Shown here piece after piece: positions 30,712 through 41,489 of a stretch of 64,000 nt of DNA. A program made the translations under genes and the position numbers. Position 1 is the stretch's first letter; every line of letters begins with the position of its first letter. Source of the stretch: Chrysoporthe austroafricana (Eukaryota > Ascomycota > Sordariomycetes > Diaporthales > Cryphonectriaceae); the NCBI GenBank assembly GCA_001051155.2, contig JYIP02000002.1, forward strand, positions 1,743,583-1,807,582, read 5' to 3'. The notes under the pieces are model-generated. The model was not told the DNA's origin. It made no database searches and saw only the letters and a program-made list of their open reading frames with translations.

Positions 30712-33700
30712 ACGACCCAACATATGGCTCAAAAGATTCTCAGTTAAAATAACACGATTGAGGTTTTTGCAGGGGAAAGGATGGCAATGTATAATGGCTT
30801 GCTAACGGAGAAGGGCTAGGGGAAAGGGATTGGGCTTCGGCTCCTGGTGTGGGCAGGAATAGTAGAGCATGAAGTCATCCGGGTCGACTTCCCAGATCAT
30901 TGTCATTGTAGTGGAGGAATTCCGGCGCAAACACTAAGCGAGCAGCCATCCTCACTACTTTCAACACTTACTGCAAAGAGACTCGTGAGTATGTATATCC
31001 ACCATTCAGAATCACAGCCAGACACAAGAAAAGGCACCAGTTCCGTTCGAGGCCTGCTACATTCAGCCTGTGGTTTGTTTTCTACGCCTACATCGTGTCA
31101 GATGTAGCTAGCAGCCTTCAATCTCAACACCCTCCTTTAGTCAGTGTTTCTTTGTGGTCCTAAGATTTCAAAAGTTCAGCTCGATCCAAGCCGCTATCCA
31201 ACAGTGGCTATCAAAATTTCGCTACCAAAACGAGAAAGTATTGGCATGTGGCGATTTGTTGATTCTGGACATGGTCAACACCCCCATTGACGGCGAGTAG
31301 CTGCCTTTGCACAGCTGTTTAATTTCATTCTTTTATCCTCCTTCAGACAACAGCGTTCTTACGTGCACTAATTATCTGCAACAAGGCTTCAGAAAAACGT
31401 AGTAGCAGGATGTAAACATGGATCAAACTTTCATAAAGGCTCCAGCGCCATGGCATTGTATAGCCTAAGTTTACTCCATGTATTTCCTTGCCAGATCTAA
31501 AAAGATACCGATAAGCGACTTGTCCATAACTGCATACTCGCCGCTAGAAGCTGAGTCGTATTTCACTTCAGCTGCAGCAGGTAGTTTATGAAGTGGTCTG
31601 GCAGGATTTATGGTCATTCGATTTACTGAAACACCAGTCGGACCGTACGATGAATTAATCATTGTACCTGGGCCATACTCAAATCTCGCAAAAGAGAGCG
31701 CAAAGTTCAAAGAAAAGCGGAACTTGAGGATATCACGGATATATGTCTCACAGAAGGATAATGTTTACAACGGAAGACTAAGTACGTAGCACTGCTTGAC
31801 TAAGCGCTGTTATTTTCTGTGCTAAATACAATGTTCAACCCAAATAGGTTGGAATATCCCCAAGCATTTCGCTCACCTTGACTAGCAAGATCTCCCGAAC
31901 GGTGCTAAAAAAAAATATAAAAAAAAAAAAAATCAAGATCTTTCCGTTCGACACGAGCGGCGATGCAGCTGAAGCGGTTGCGAGCTCAACGCCGCTCTTC
32001 CAAGCAATGTTCAGAACAGTTCTTCTTGTGCCAGCACTCCCGCTATCAACAGACTGGGCAACGCATCTAGGTCTAGATCTTACGCTCGTACAGCCACCGG
32101 TGCCGCAAGGTAGAGCGAGCGAGGTTGTCGGAACAAATAAATGGTATAAGTGCCTAATCACCCAGGATTCATCTAGGACCCATCTTGGCTGATTTGATAT
32201 CAGCCAGAAGAATGAAAATGGGAAGTCTACGGCATCTTTCGAGAACTTTTGGCCAGGTCTAGGAAGATAGCACTTGGGTATTAGGATGGACGATACGAAA
32301 ATTGTCGTGCCGAAGGGCGAGCACTGGGATCTGTGAACATATCATTGGGCTTTCTTTACGATTGTACTCTCATTGACGGAAACATTTATATATGGAGCGA
32401 GAACATAGGTGGATAATATTGATGAGTAGAGCGCGTCACACGCCTTCCGACCGTGCTGCTAATAATCTACGTCTCAAACTCACAAGGGTTCTGAATCAAG
32501 ACCGGTAAATCTTTGTTTTTTTGATTGTTGAAACACGGCGAAACTATAAAATCCTCTAGTAATCACAAATGAACCCCAATAAACCCCCCCATCGCGAGGC
32601 CAGTATCTGAATACCCTCCAGGTTTAGTAATGACATGGGATAGCTAGGAGCATTGATACCGGGTGCTGTGTACAGATATTATGCTGTCCTCAGAGATGAA
32701 CTGCGGGATATAACGAAAACGCAGTTGAGTGTCAGATATCAAGTTTACCAGCTCTCCAATGATACTCAAAATATCTTTCCTATGATCAGACAGACCGACC
32801 AAGGACTGAAAGACTAGCGCACATACTATATTAGGATATGCATGATGAGCCATAGATATCGTCTTAGTCACTGTGGCACTGCAGATGGCTTTCTATGCAG
32901 CAGTTGCTACCATATGCTTGTAGGACTTGCGATTGGCGGGACCCCGTCTGGATAAATATCTAGTTTATTTTCGGGCTATGTTGATACTCAAGCTATGAAT
33001 GTGTATACCGTAGAATATTTTTAATTGCTTCCATACTACCATTTTCTGTCTCCTATCTCCTATTTCTTCACGACATGGCAGACACTAAAGGAGGCCAGTC
33101 TCCAAGTCAAACACGAGGGCCATGGGTGCTGTCCTAGCGGCGTCTATATCTGCATCATTTTCAGAGGTTTACGGCAATTTTCTCAATCTACCAATATTAT
33201 TCTCTTATTCCCATTCAGGAACCCAGCACATGACATGTAGTCCGGCAATTAGCCAGACAGGGTTTCTCGGGTGATCACACTTGCCAGTTTCATCGACAAG
33301 GAGCTCTAGGGCGCATGCGGTTTGTGAAGCACCGCCCCGTGTGTCCAGCTGGCAGACTGGGTAGCCCTGAGTTTGGGGCCACGAATAGGAGACGAGACTC
33401 CAAGCTACGCTGCTAACTTTTTGGTATCCCATGCGAGATCGTTAGTCTGGTACAACACCTACTCATTCATCCGATCTTTCATTGGGCGAACCAAACAAGC
33501 ATACTCAAATTTAACTTCGATAGCATTAACCGGTCACCTCAATCTGCCACAGGACTCTCAGGGTTGACAATGTGACGTCGATGGTAATCTTGGCTGCTAT
33601 GTGACATTCAAGCACATGAGCCGAATCGACCGATCGTGACGGATGCCATCCCTCGGTTATAACAGGGCTACCTATAAATCCTCATCTCTGGCGAAATTGA

Positions 33701-33718
33701 GGGCAAATACGATAAATA
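30712..33718. other. AT-rich gene desert with unassigned relic ORFs
   Basis: Three kilobases of AT-rich DNA. Two minus-strand ORFs have protein-like composition but no family I can name: 31471-31710 (79 codons, starts MNFALSFARFEYGPGT, with the frame open further upstream as YIRDILKFRFS) and 32644-32871 (75 codons, includes HRKDILSIIGELVNLIS). An A-run lies at 31906-31932. Both ORFs are probably relics. Confidence 0.35.
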
Positions 33719-34782
33719 TTGGCATCCTCGAATTCACCTTCGCAAGGTGTCCATGTCTGCGGCCGATTCCGACAGTTTTCTGCCATTACGTACTCTGGAT
33801 TGCGGCTCGCTTGCTGGGCAAGAATGACGCCCAAATCAGTCGATCGAAAGTCGAATTCTGCTCAGAAACGCCAAGCCTCGTGCCCGATCCTCTTTCCTGT
33901 GGATTGCGGAGATGGGAATTGCTGTCCGCTATACAACAACTGTGTTAGTTCCGGGGGGGAAACGCTCTGTTCTGGCAGCATATTTCCAGTTACAGTACCA
34001 GCTGCGTCTGTGGGATCGAGCATCTCTTCCTCAAAATCTTCATCCTCAGCTACCACATCATCATCGACATCCTCGCCAATAACCACGCCATCACATCGTC
34101 TTCAAACCCCCGAGGTGGCTGGAGTAGCAGTTGGGGCTACTGTTGGTGCCGTTGTGCTCGCACTCTTCTTTATATCCGTTGCCAGTAAGAAAGCTTACTC
34201 TCGAGAATTATGATGCAGAATGAACATTTTCATCCAAAGTTGTTTTTGCTGCTATTAACTTCCTACGCAATTATGCGCTCCATCAGATTCTTTCGGGAGA
34301 GTGCTAGATCGCTGACATTATGTTTTACAGTGTGGTTCTGCAAAAGGAGACCTGAAAAGGAGAGAAATGCGAATGATTTCAATCCTGCAACTGACAGTGT
34401 GATGAAGGGTCAAGGTATGGGAGGAGTTGGGTCCGTATATTCTGAACAAATCCGCAGTATGGAAGATCCTGTGGCGTGGCTTGAGTCATATTCGGCGGCC
34501 TCGCCACGAGAACTGGACGGTGGAGACGGGTCGCTATGCAAACAAACGGCTACCGGCGGTGAGACTTCGCTCCGGGCCGATGGTGAAGTCGATAAGCCAG
34601 CGTGCAGACCTTCCAGCACTGAAGAATTTCGCAGGACGATGTCATCGACACAATCATTCCAAGTGTCCCCTATTTCGGGCGAGAATGGCTTCGAGAGTGG
34701 TCACGCAGATTCCCCCGCAAAGCCCCCTCCTCTCATGGTGAAAAGAAAGTCGCTTCCACATATTGTCGAGTTGCCAGGCTGA
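33719..34782 (+). CDS. Single-pass cell-surface protein with Ser/Thr-rich ectodomain
   Basis: Two exons are supported: up to 34184, and 34331-34782. The 146-nt intron (GTAAGA...TTTTACAG) is phase 1 and lies just after the membrane segment. Order: a Cys-rich block (ASCPILFPVDCGDGNCCPL with NNCV and TLCSGS), a Ser/Thr-rich stretch likely to be O-glycosylated, a transmembrane helix (VAGVAVGATVGAVVLALFFISVA), then a basic stop-transfer (FCKRRPEKER) and a disordered cytosolic tail of about 145 residues. This is the build of Mid2/WSC-like wall sensors, though no WSC domain is complete. The true start is unclear. The frame from 33719 lacks a good signal peptide, so an upstream exon is probably missing or the N-terminus is damaged. 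Confidence 0.6.
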
Positions 34783-35107
34783 AAGGTGAGCGACTCCCCT
34801 GGGTATTTAGCCGAGGCTATGTACGCAAAGTCCTGTGCGATGCCTGGCTCTCGATAAGAAGGCGAGGTAGAAAGCAGTACTAAATTATTAGGAGAGGATT
34901 TCACCCGAAACAGGACCAACATGCATTTCACCCACACCTCCCATGGCCTGATAGGGAGCACGAGATGATATGTCATCCCTTATGAGACAGCTCGGGACGG
35001 TTGCCTCGCGATATGCACTCTAAAGATGTTGTCTTGATTTAATCTGAATGCAACGATCACTTATGGCCAGCGGTGTATTCATACAAGTACCGCATATGAC
35101 ATATCTT
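34783..35107. other. Convergent intergenic region
   Basis: Holds the 3' flanks of the surface protein (+) and the exopolyphosphatase (-). Nothing else was seen. Confidence 0.4.
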
Positions 35108-36475
35108 TCAGACTTTGTCCCAGTTCATCACCGCCCTTTCAACGATTGGCTTGACAACTTTTCTGCTAGCACCAGACCTCTCAACCCATACCATTTGCCG
35201 AGAAGAAAGCTCATCGCTTCTATGCCACGGGACCAGGTCTAAATCCTCGTTCTCCTCTAGCCTCTTTTTCACAGTTCGGAAGAGCGAGTCCGCCTGTTCT
35301 TGGTTGATCCGCACGTCATCACGAACGATGAGTGTGATTTCCCTGATTTTCGTCTTCTTCTCTCCCCTCTTAACTTTGTACTTGCTCAAAACGACGCTGA
35401 GATCGACTCCTACCTCAGCCGTCCAAGCAGCTTCGATGGCAAACCAGTCAAAGAGTTCTTGAAAATCGGTCTTCTTTATCTGCTGATCCATCGAGTAGGG
35501 AATTGAAGCAAATCCCAGGCTGACCGTCGGCGTTTGGGGTGACGGTGTGTCGACCAGATCGCCTTTCCAGTCCCGACGTAAAAGGTCTCGGAGGCCCAGA
35601 TGCCCAAGATCTTTTTTTGCCGCTTTCAGTTCATCATCGAGGCCTTTCATAACGCCGTCAAGCTTCCTGCCGGCCCAGTTGCTGCGAGTGAGAATACGTT
35701 TAGCGACATCAATATCCGCTGTCGTGGTGATATCGTCTGTTAGCCCACCCGAATCAATCGCGATGGCACTCAATATCAGCTCTAGTAGCTCGTGTGGCAT
35801 ATGGTACTCTAGCGGCAACTTCTCCAGCTCGTCGAGCATCTGCCTGGCGACGAGGGTGGTACAGCTCGCCGTCCTCTCGAAAATTCGAGGTTCGGCATCC
35901 GGCGCGGTACCGGTATCGACGTGGTGATCGAATATACTGAGGATTTTGGCTTCTTGCCACTTGCGCAGTGGCTTCGCGTGGTCAACTAGTACGATACCGC
36001 GCAGCTTTGGTCCCAGGGTTTCCGGGTCCTCAGGCAGCTCGTCGGATGTCAAGAGGTCCTCGTGGCCAGGCGTCATCTGCGAGCGATGCAGAGCCAATTT
36101 ATTCTCCGGGCGAAGGTCGAGGGCGTGAGTCGGTGTCTGCAGCAGTGCGATAACCTTGAGAGGGTTAGAGGTGTTCGCCGTCGAGTGCTCAAGGTGATAG
36201 GCCCAGGTCAGGGCTGCCGTCATGCTGTCAAGATCTCCAGCTTCGTTTCCCTGCACAATACTCCATTCTGATTCCTTCCCGGCTTGCCAGTCGATGAGGA
36301 ATCGCTTCTTGGTGTCACGGCTCCACTCGCTGAAGTGTCCGACACCCTTGACCGGCGAGCCAAGCAGTATCACCTGGTGCTGCTCTGGCGAGCCCTTTTC
36401 AGGTGGTGGCAGCGACGCACTCGCCCCTATGGACGTCAGCAGCGCAAGAGTCAGTGCGACTAATCTCAACTCCAT
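35108..36475 (-). CDS. DHH-family exopolyphosphatase (PPX1-like) with a signal peptide
   Basis: An intronless 455-residue protein. The DHH phosphoesterase motifs are in order: IVQGNEAGDLDSM (residues 74-85), IVLVDHAKP (161-169), IFDHHVD (181-187) and the later IAIDSGGLTDD. A DHHA2 domain fills the C-terminal third. Yeast PPX1, of similar length, processively removes phosphate from the ends of polyphosphate using Mn or Mg. The N-terminus MELRLVALTLALLTSIGASAS is a clear secretion signal, which the classic cytosolic enzyme lacks. The VDHN motif reads VDHA here; the other metal ligands are retained. An extracellular or vacuolar role in phosphate scavenging is an inference. Confidence 0.88.
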   Translation of the reverse strand: MELRLVALTLALLTSIGASASLPPPEKGSPEQHQVILLGSPVKGVGHFSEWSRDTKKRFLIDWQAGKESEWSIVQGNEAGDLDSMTAALTWAYHLEHSTANTSNPLKVIALLQTPTHALDLRPENKLALHRSQMTPGHEDLLTSDELPEDPETLGPKLRGIVLVDHAKPLRKWQEAKILSIFDHHVDTGTAPDAEPRIFERTASCTTLVARQMLDELEKLPLEYHMPHELLELILSAIAIDSGGLTDDITTTADIDVAKRILTRSNWAGRKLDGVMKGLDDELKAAKKDLGHLGLRDLLRRDWKGDLVDTPSPQTPTVSLGFASIPYSMDQQIKKTDFQELFDWFAIEAAWTAEVGVDLSVVLSKYKVKRGEKKTKIREITLIVRDDVRINQEQADSLFRTVKKRLEENEDLDLVPWHRSDELSSRQMVWVERSGASRKVVKPIVERAVMNWDKV

Positions 36476-39383
36476 TGTCGCATGGGAAGTTGCTAAGGTG
36501 GTCTGAGAGATGACGACGTGAAGCTTCCGGGCGGATTCACCGTTCTTTTTGTGGGACAGCTATATGATGTAACCCCTACTTCTAAAGAGTCCCGATGCCT
36601 AGCACGGCCGCCAAGCCTTCTTGGGGGGTTCTAACTCGTGGGGGGTATAGAAAAGTGGGTGTAATAGCAGGTTCGCTAGGTTGTTATGAATCAACGACCC
36701 GGGCCAACATCTGCGGAAGAAACTTGGGCACCCAGGATTATATAATCAAGGGTTAGGGTTAGAAGTGAATCACTACAATCGGTAGCAATTCAGATGATTC
36801 TGACCATGAATCACTCGAATCGCAGATGCTTCAAGTGATTCCAGGACTGGAGAGCTGGATATATTAGATTGGAACTTTCGTACTGTCAGATAGATTTCAT
36901 AGTTGTTCTTCAGTCGTCAATCTAAGTATCAGTCCTCCTATAACTGGTATCCAACACGGATAGTGAATACTGGCACTTAGATCATTGTTATATTGCCGTA
37001 TACTGCAGATCCTACTTGACGCTGCCTTTGCCTAGCATAAACCATTTGCATACTTGGTACTTGCTACCGCAGTCCTCATTATACAGGTAACGAAGGAATT
37101 TTTTTCTTTTTCTGCATACGGTCGACATATGCTCGATATATAAGTTTTATCAGTATCATTTTAGCATATATTTAATATATACTCGATATATATTTAGCAT
37201 ATTGTTGCGATGGGCAGTGCAGGGGACTAGCATCAAGGGATGCGCGTAACACCCCCCCCCGTTCCGAACCTATAAGTAGACGGACCTTTAGCTTCAGCCT
37301 TCCAACGTAGGGAGGGGACAATCAACATATCGCGTTCTTTTCTATATATGCCTGACCAGATGCTAGGCATCGTCGAAATACTGAAATTCCGTCTGCTAGC
37401 CGTGAATTTGCCATAACCATTTCATCGAGAGCTCCACCAGCTAGCCCGACCTGTGCTCTATCTCGACGACGGCTTCCAGCAGCTCCTCTTTTCAGATCTA
37501 TGTTTTTATTGCTTTTAACTTCTCGACGACTTCTGACCAGACCGTAGGTACCGTTTTTTTTAGCCAGGTCATGCTTTTTCGTCTGTCTGGGTGCACACTT
37601 AGTTTGTTCGAGCCTACTGCCCTAGTCTTGGTTGTCAGTATGAGATGCTGATACCACGTCTGGCTCAATGCTAAGCATATACTCGTATTGAATATTTTAT
37701 TTCCAATACTAAGTAAATAAATAATGCAAATCCTTCCAGCGTTGGATTCTGCACCCCCTATGAGCTGGTTGAACCCCCTACGAGCTTTTTGTACCCCCCC
37801 ACGACCGTTTCTACCCACCATGAGTTTTTTGGTACCCCCTATCAGCTATATGCCCCTTTTCTTAAGGTCCAAGTCGTGACATTGGCCAACCCTTCGCAAA
37901 TCAGCTCCCTCGGCCTGGTCTAGCTCGTCCGTCTGTGAACGGCGTGACTCTACGCGCCTGACACTGCCGTCTCTGGAGCTTGCGAGGCGGTCGAGGGACG
38001 GGTCGAGGAATGTCGTGAGTGAGATGATGGTCGATGTAGGACATGACTTTGACGCTGGGCCGGAGGAAGGGACGGTAGCGTGGGAGAAGCGAGAGGAAAT
38101 GTATCGGATGGCAGTGAAGACCTTGAAGGGCGCTTGGGATAGTGTAACCCTGCTTCTGGTGTACTTGATAGGTCGGTAGTGGCGCATTTGAAATCCTTTT
38201 CAACCGCCTCTTGTTTAACACCTTTCTAGCTCTCCGGATACGGCAGCATACTATTACCTTTGGAGACAGGACAGTCGTTCTAACACAAGCTCAGCAGTCA
38301 TCACCGATGCCAGAGAGGATTAGGTTGGCCATATCAATGACAGTGACGGCCAGCCATCTTAGCGAGCGGCACCGCAGTATCCATATGAAAGTACGGGGCC
38401 TTGATAGTTATGTATTTGCTCTTGCTAGTAGACTAGGCAGGAGGAGGAGGATGCGTTTCTTCCTGTGGTTAGCTGTCCATTGTGAACGAGCCTCGATGAT
38501 ACTGCTACGGCTGGGTACTATGAATTGTTTCCTTACTCACTAACTACCCCTTTCCATAGGACCGTTCGTATGATTGACATCGGACGCTTTACCTTCTCAT
38601 ACATCAGCCGTCAATTCAAGGGTGCTCCGTCTGCAAGGACTGGAAGCCTCAAAATTGGCGCAGGCTGTACGGTGACGCCGCCTGATGTTCGAAATTGATG
38701 TCCTCAGTTCATATGTCTTCCTATTTCCTTCCGGTATTCAACACGTTCCAATTACATCTCAAGCTACACATAAGATCGTTAGTAGAGTCTCCGTCATATT
38801 CACATCGTTCCGCGGCCATAACGGAGTCCTGGACTCTGCCAGGCGCCTCATCCAAGCCGGTCCGCCCTTTAGATGATGTTTTCACTATTCACTGACTTGA
38901 AGATTTTGTGAAGCCTGCTAGGTCACCTGGTGGGCCTCCTATGCTGTTGGTAGCTGGCAGTAACATAAAGTTGTTGACGCGGAGACCTCAGTGCTGGGCA
39001 GGGCTGAACCCGCGGGAGAAAACCCTAATAGGGAGAACCTCAGCACCTGACGGTGAGAACTTTCAGCGATTTGCCCTACCAAGTGACCCCTAAAGCCCCC
39101 CTGCAGAGTCATCACAGGTACGACGCGCAGGCCCACTCGGCTTCCCTGCAGGTACCCACAGGCGCCGCTGGACCGTGCCCGCCCAGATTTTGAAATTTTC
39201 ATAAATCAACAAAAAAAGTAAACAAAGTTGTCTCCCGTACAACGTTTTCTCATCAGCTCAGCAGCGACAATCAACAACCCGCTCAGATCTAGATCTGTAC
39301 TCGCTCTGCCCCTCGCCTACAGAGGAGTCTACCGCAAAATCACCGGGTCGGCGTACAGGGGGCCGCACACACATCGACACATC
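36476..39383. other. Gene-free stretch containing a probable non-autonomous element
   Basis: 2.9 kb without a convincing gene. It contains the repeat-bounded segment 36620-37860. AT-rich tandem motifs (ATATATTTAATATATACTCG-like) lie near 37120-37205. Two telomere-like units (AGGGTTAGGGTTAG, 36749-36762) also occur. Frames at 37846-38221 (-) and 38211-38543 (+) are unassigned. Confidence 0.4.
36620..37860. mobile_element. Putative non-autonomous element bounded by CTCGTGGGGGGTA repeats
   Basis: The left side holds GGGGGGTTCTAACTCGTGG and the following GGGGGTATAGAAA. The right side (37743-37855) holds five inverted units, including CCCCCTATGAG, CCCCCTACGAG, TACCCCCCCACGAC and the outermost CCCCCTATCAGCTATATGCCCC. 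That last unit mirrors the outer end of the repeat at 23047 (CATATAGCTCATGGGGGG). No ORF of family type lies inside. The bounds are approximate and no target duplication was defined. Confidence 0.45.
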
Positions 39384-40229
39384 ATGGCGCGAGCAAAACA
39401 GGTCAAGGGCGTAAGCACGCCTACCAAATCGAACAAAGAGGCGCGGGCGATGGACGCCAAGTACAGCCCCAAGAAGCAGGACGCACAGCGGGTGAAAAAG
39501 TACAAGCAGGCCAAGCGGGCGAAGCAGGCCCAGGCCCTCGAGAACGCCATCAAGGCCGCCGAGAGCCCGGCGACCAAGAAGGCGCTGGCGGGGCTGGAGG
39601 GCCGGATCTACCAGCCGTGGAAGTTCCGGAGCAAAGGCGCCGGAAAGGTGGCGCAGCTCGAGGAGCTCGTCAGGCAGCAGCAGGAGGAGATCCAGGAGCT
39701 GAGGAAAATGCTGCAGGGGAAGAGCGTACCGATGCTGGAGCCGGTGAGCCCGAAAGTAGTAGGGGTAGGGGTAGAGGGGCCGGACTCTTCACCTGTGAAG
39801 ATCAGAGAGCAGCTCATGAACGATGTCGCCCTATCGAACGAGGAAGGCGAGGCACAAGATGAGCTTGCGGGCGTGCTAGAGGTGGAGGAGGTGATGGAGA
39901 CGACGGAGGGCGCTGAGCCGGAGCAGATGAACAGTACCGAGGCCACCGTCTTGACAGGCATCGAGGAGACTGTCGAGTATCCAACACTTCCATCTGTGGA
40001 AGTAGACGCGGTGCAGGAGACAGCCGAGCCGGAGACCGGCCTCAAGACCGAGAATAACGGTCCAGTGTTGCGGCCTGGGCCGACAGAAGCCAGCGAGCAA
40101 CTTGCTGCTCACGACACACCCTCAAAACCACCAAAGAGGCATACCAGAGCGTCTAGTGCAGACTCAAATGCCGCCACACCTCGCAACGTGAGACGGTCGC
40201 CGAGAAAGAGGACGGTAAAGAAAGTTTAG
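39384..40229 (+). CDS. Basic coiled-coil protein of unknown function
   Basis: A 281-residue protein from the ATG at 39384; the frame is open upstream but without an ATG of better context. Residues 1-65 are very basic (MARAKQVKGVSTPTKSNKEA and KKYKQAKRAKQAQ) and carry probable nuclear-localisation clusters. Residues about 75-115 include GLEGRIYQPWKFRSKGAG, then a coiled coil (VAQLEELVRQQQEEIQELRK). The middle is acidic. The C-terminus returns to basic (RRSPRKRTVKKV). The pattern suggests a nuclear, possibly nucleic-acid-associated protein, but I recognise no family. Confidence 0.7.
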   Translation: MARAKQVKGVSTPTKSNKEARAMDAKYSPKKQDAQRVKKYKQAKRAKQAQALENAIKAAESPATKKALAGLEGRIYQPWKFRSKGAGKVAQLEELVRQQQEEIQELRKMLQGKSVPMLEPVSPKVVGVGVEGPDSSPVKIREQLMNDVALSNEEGEAQDELAGVLEVEEVMETTEGAEPEQMNSTEATVLTGIEETVEYPTLPSVEVDAVQETAEPETGLKTENNGPVLRPGPTEASEQLAAHDTPSKPPKRHTRASSADSNAATPRNVRRSPRKRTVKKV

Positions 40230-40841
40230 GAAGAGGCCGCGTAGGGCTCTCGTACACAGGTTCGCGTAGGTTGTAGCGGACCTGAACGTATGGAGGAGAC
40301 TTTACATGCCAACAAGCTCTAACAGGATTGTTGAAAGGGTGCTAGGCCGCATGGTGTTCGATGAAGGTGGATCAAGGATTTAATCGCATGGTCAGCATAG
40401 CTGGCTCAGTAAGGGAATACTGCATCTGGATATTCACAGCGGCATTGGCGTACGAATAATATCCCAACGCAATTCAGCACCTCGCATCACAGTTCTCCCA
40501 GTAAGCGATATTAGAACGACCTCATTCCAAGCTTTGTCGATAAGGCTGGTCCCTTGATTCCTCATCATCGAGTGGTTTCGGTGAAGTGACTCAGACGGTG
40601 AAGATTGTTGGAAACGCATAGATGCTTTGTAAGCACCGGCTCTAACATCTTGCGGCTAAGTGCCGCTGCTATAGCATCGTTTCTTATACGAGAGGCCCAG
40701 AATCCATAAGATAAAAAGACCCTCGGCTTATTTCCCTGTCAAACACCCCACAATAGCTAGGATCTCTGCCAGTCTTGCAGTGTCAAGGCACCCGCCTTCG
40801 CGCAGTGATAATACAGTCGTTTGAAAGCCCATCACATCACA
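40230..40841. other. Intergenic, no gene seen
   Basis: Lies between two co-directional genes. No ORF of note, RNA or repeat was noticed. Confidence 0.4.
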
Positions 40842-41489
40842 ATGCCTCTGGACCCGACCCTTAAGCTCCGCGGAGGTCTTCCATCCGACGTTGCCGCCAT
40901 GGTCGAGATCTTCCTCGACGCCTTCTCGGGAAACACAGTCGGACGGACCTTCTTCCCACGCGACACGCCGTCCGCGCGCAAATTCTGGACAGATACCGTG
41001 ACCGAGGAGATCCACGACCCCAACGCTCGGTTCCTCGTCGTGACGGACCCCTCAGACAGGCCTATCGCCTTCGCGAAGTGGATCGCCCCCCTCCCGCCCA
41101 ATACGTCCGCGCCGCCGCTGCCAGCGGACGACGAGTGGCCCGAGGACGGCGACTCGCGGCTTGCGGCCGTGTTCTTCCGCAGGCTGGCGGACATGCATGA
41201 GGAGATCATGGGCGCGAGGAGGCACTGGTACCTGGAGATCATCGTCACGCGGACGGCGGACCAGGGCCGCGGCGCAGGCGGGATGATGCTGCGGTGGGGT
41301 GTGGACCGGGCAGACCAGGAGGGCGTGGAGTGTTATCTGGACGCGACGCCCGAGGGCAAGCCGCTGTATGAGAGGTTTGGGTTTGACGACGCGGTGGCGC
41401 CCTGGCCGTTCTTCGATGAGCAGTACCAGCACTCGTTCATGGTCCGGAAGCCGAGACAGCAGGGAGGCGTAGACGGCTCGGCGGTGTAG
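40842..41489 (+). CDS. GNAT-family N-acetyltransferase
   Basis: An intronless 215-residue protein starting MPLDPTLKLRGG; the open frame before it has no ATG. The GNAT fold is visible. The N-terminal RGGLPSDVAAMVEIFLDAFS is strand 1 and helix 1. The acetyl-CoA pyrophosphate loop is DQGRGAGGMMLRWG, the place of the Q/RxxGxG/A motif, preceded by strand 4 WYLEIIVTR. The last block YLDATPEGKPLYERFGF is typical of fungal small-molecule GNATs. It would acetylate a primary amine using acetyl-CoA in the cytosol. The substrate is unknown. Confidence 0.9.
   Translation: MPLDPTLKLRGGLPSDVAAMVEIFLDAFSGNTVGRTFFPRDTPSARKFWTDTVTEEIHDPNARFLVVTDPSDRPIAFAKWIAPLPPNTSAPPLPADDEWPEDGDSRLAAVFFRRLADMHEEIMGARRHWYLEIIVTRTADQGRGAGGMMLRWGVDRADQEGVECYLDATPEGKPLYERFGFDDAVAPWPFFDEQYQHSFMVRKPRQQGGVDGSAV

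Noticed and set aside
32644..32871. Possible NACHT/NLR fragment (HRKDILSIIGELVNLIS followed by a strand-like segment)
   Set aside because: No Walker motif, no IDALDEC-like Walker B in the frame and no neighbouring fragments, so too weak to assign.
36749..36762. AGGGTTAGGGTTAG, two telomere-like repeats
   Set aside because: Only two units and no further array; expected by chance or as an old insertion scar. Not evidence for a chromosome end.
38211..38543. 110-codon + strand ORF next to the 37.8-kb repeat
   Set aside because: Composition is unremarkable, no motif, and overlapping frames on the other strand are equally open.
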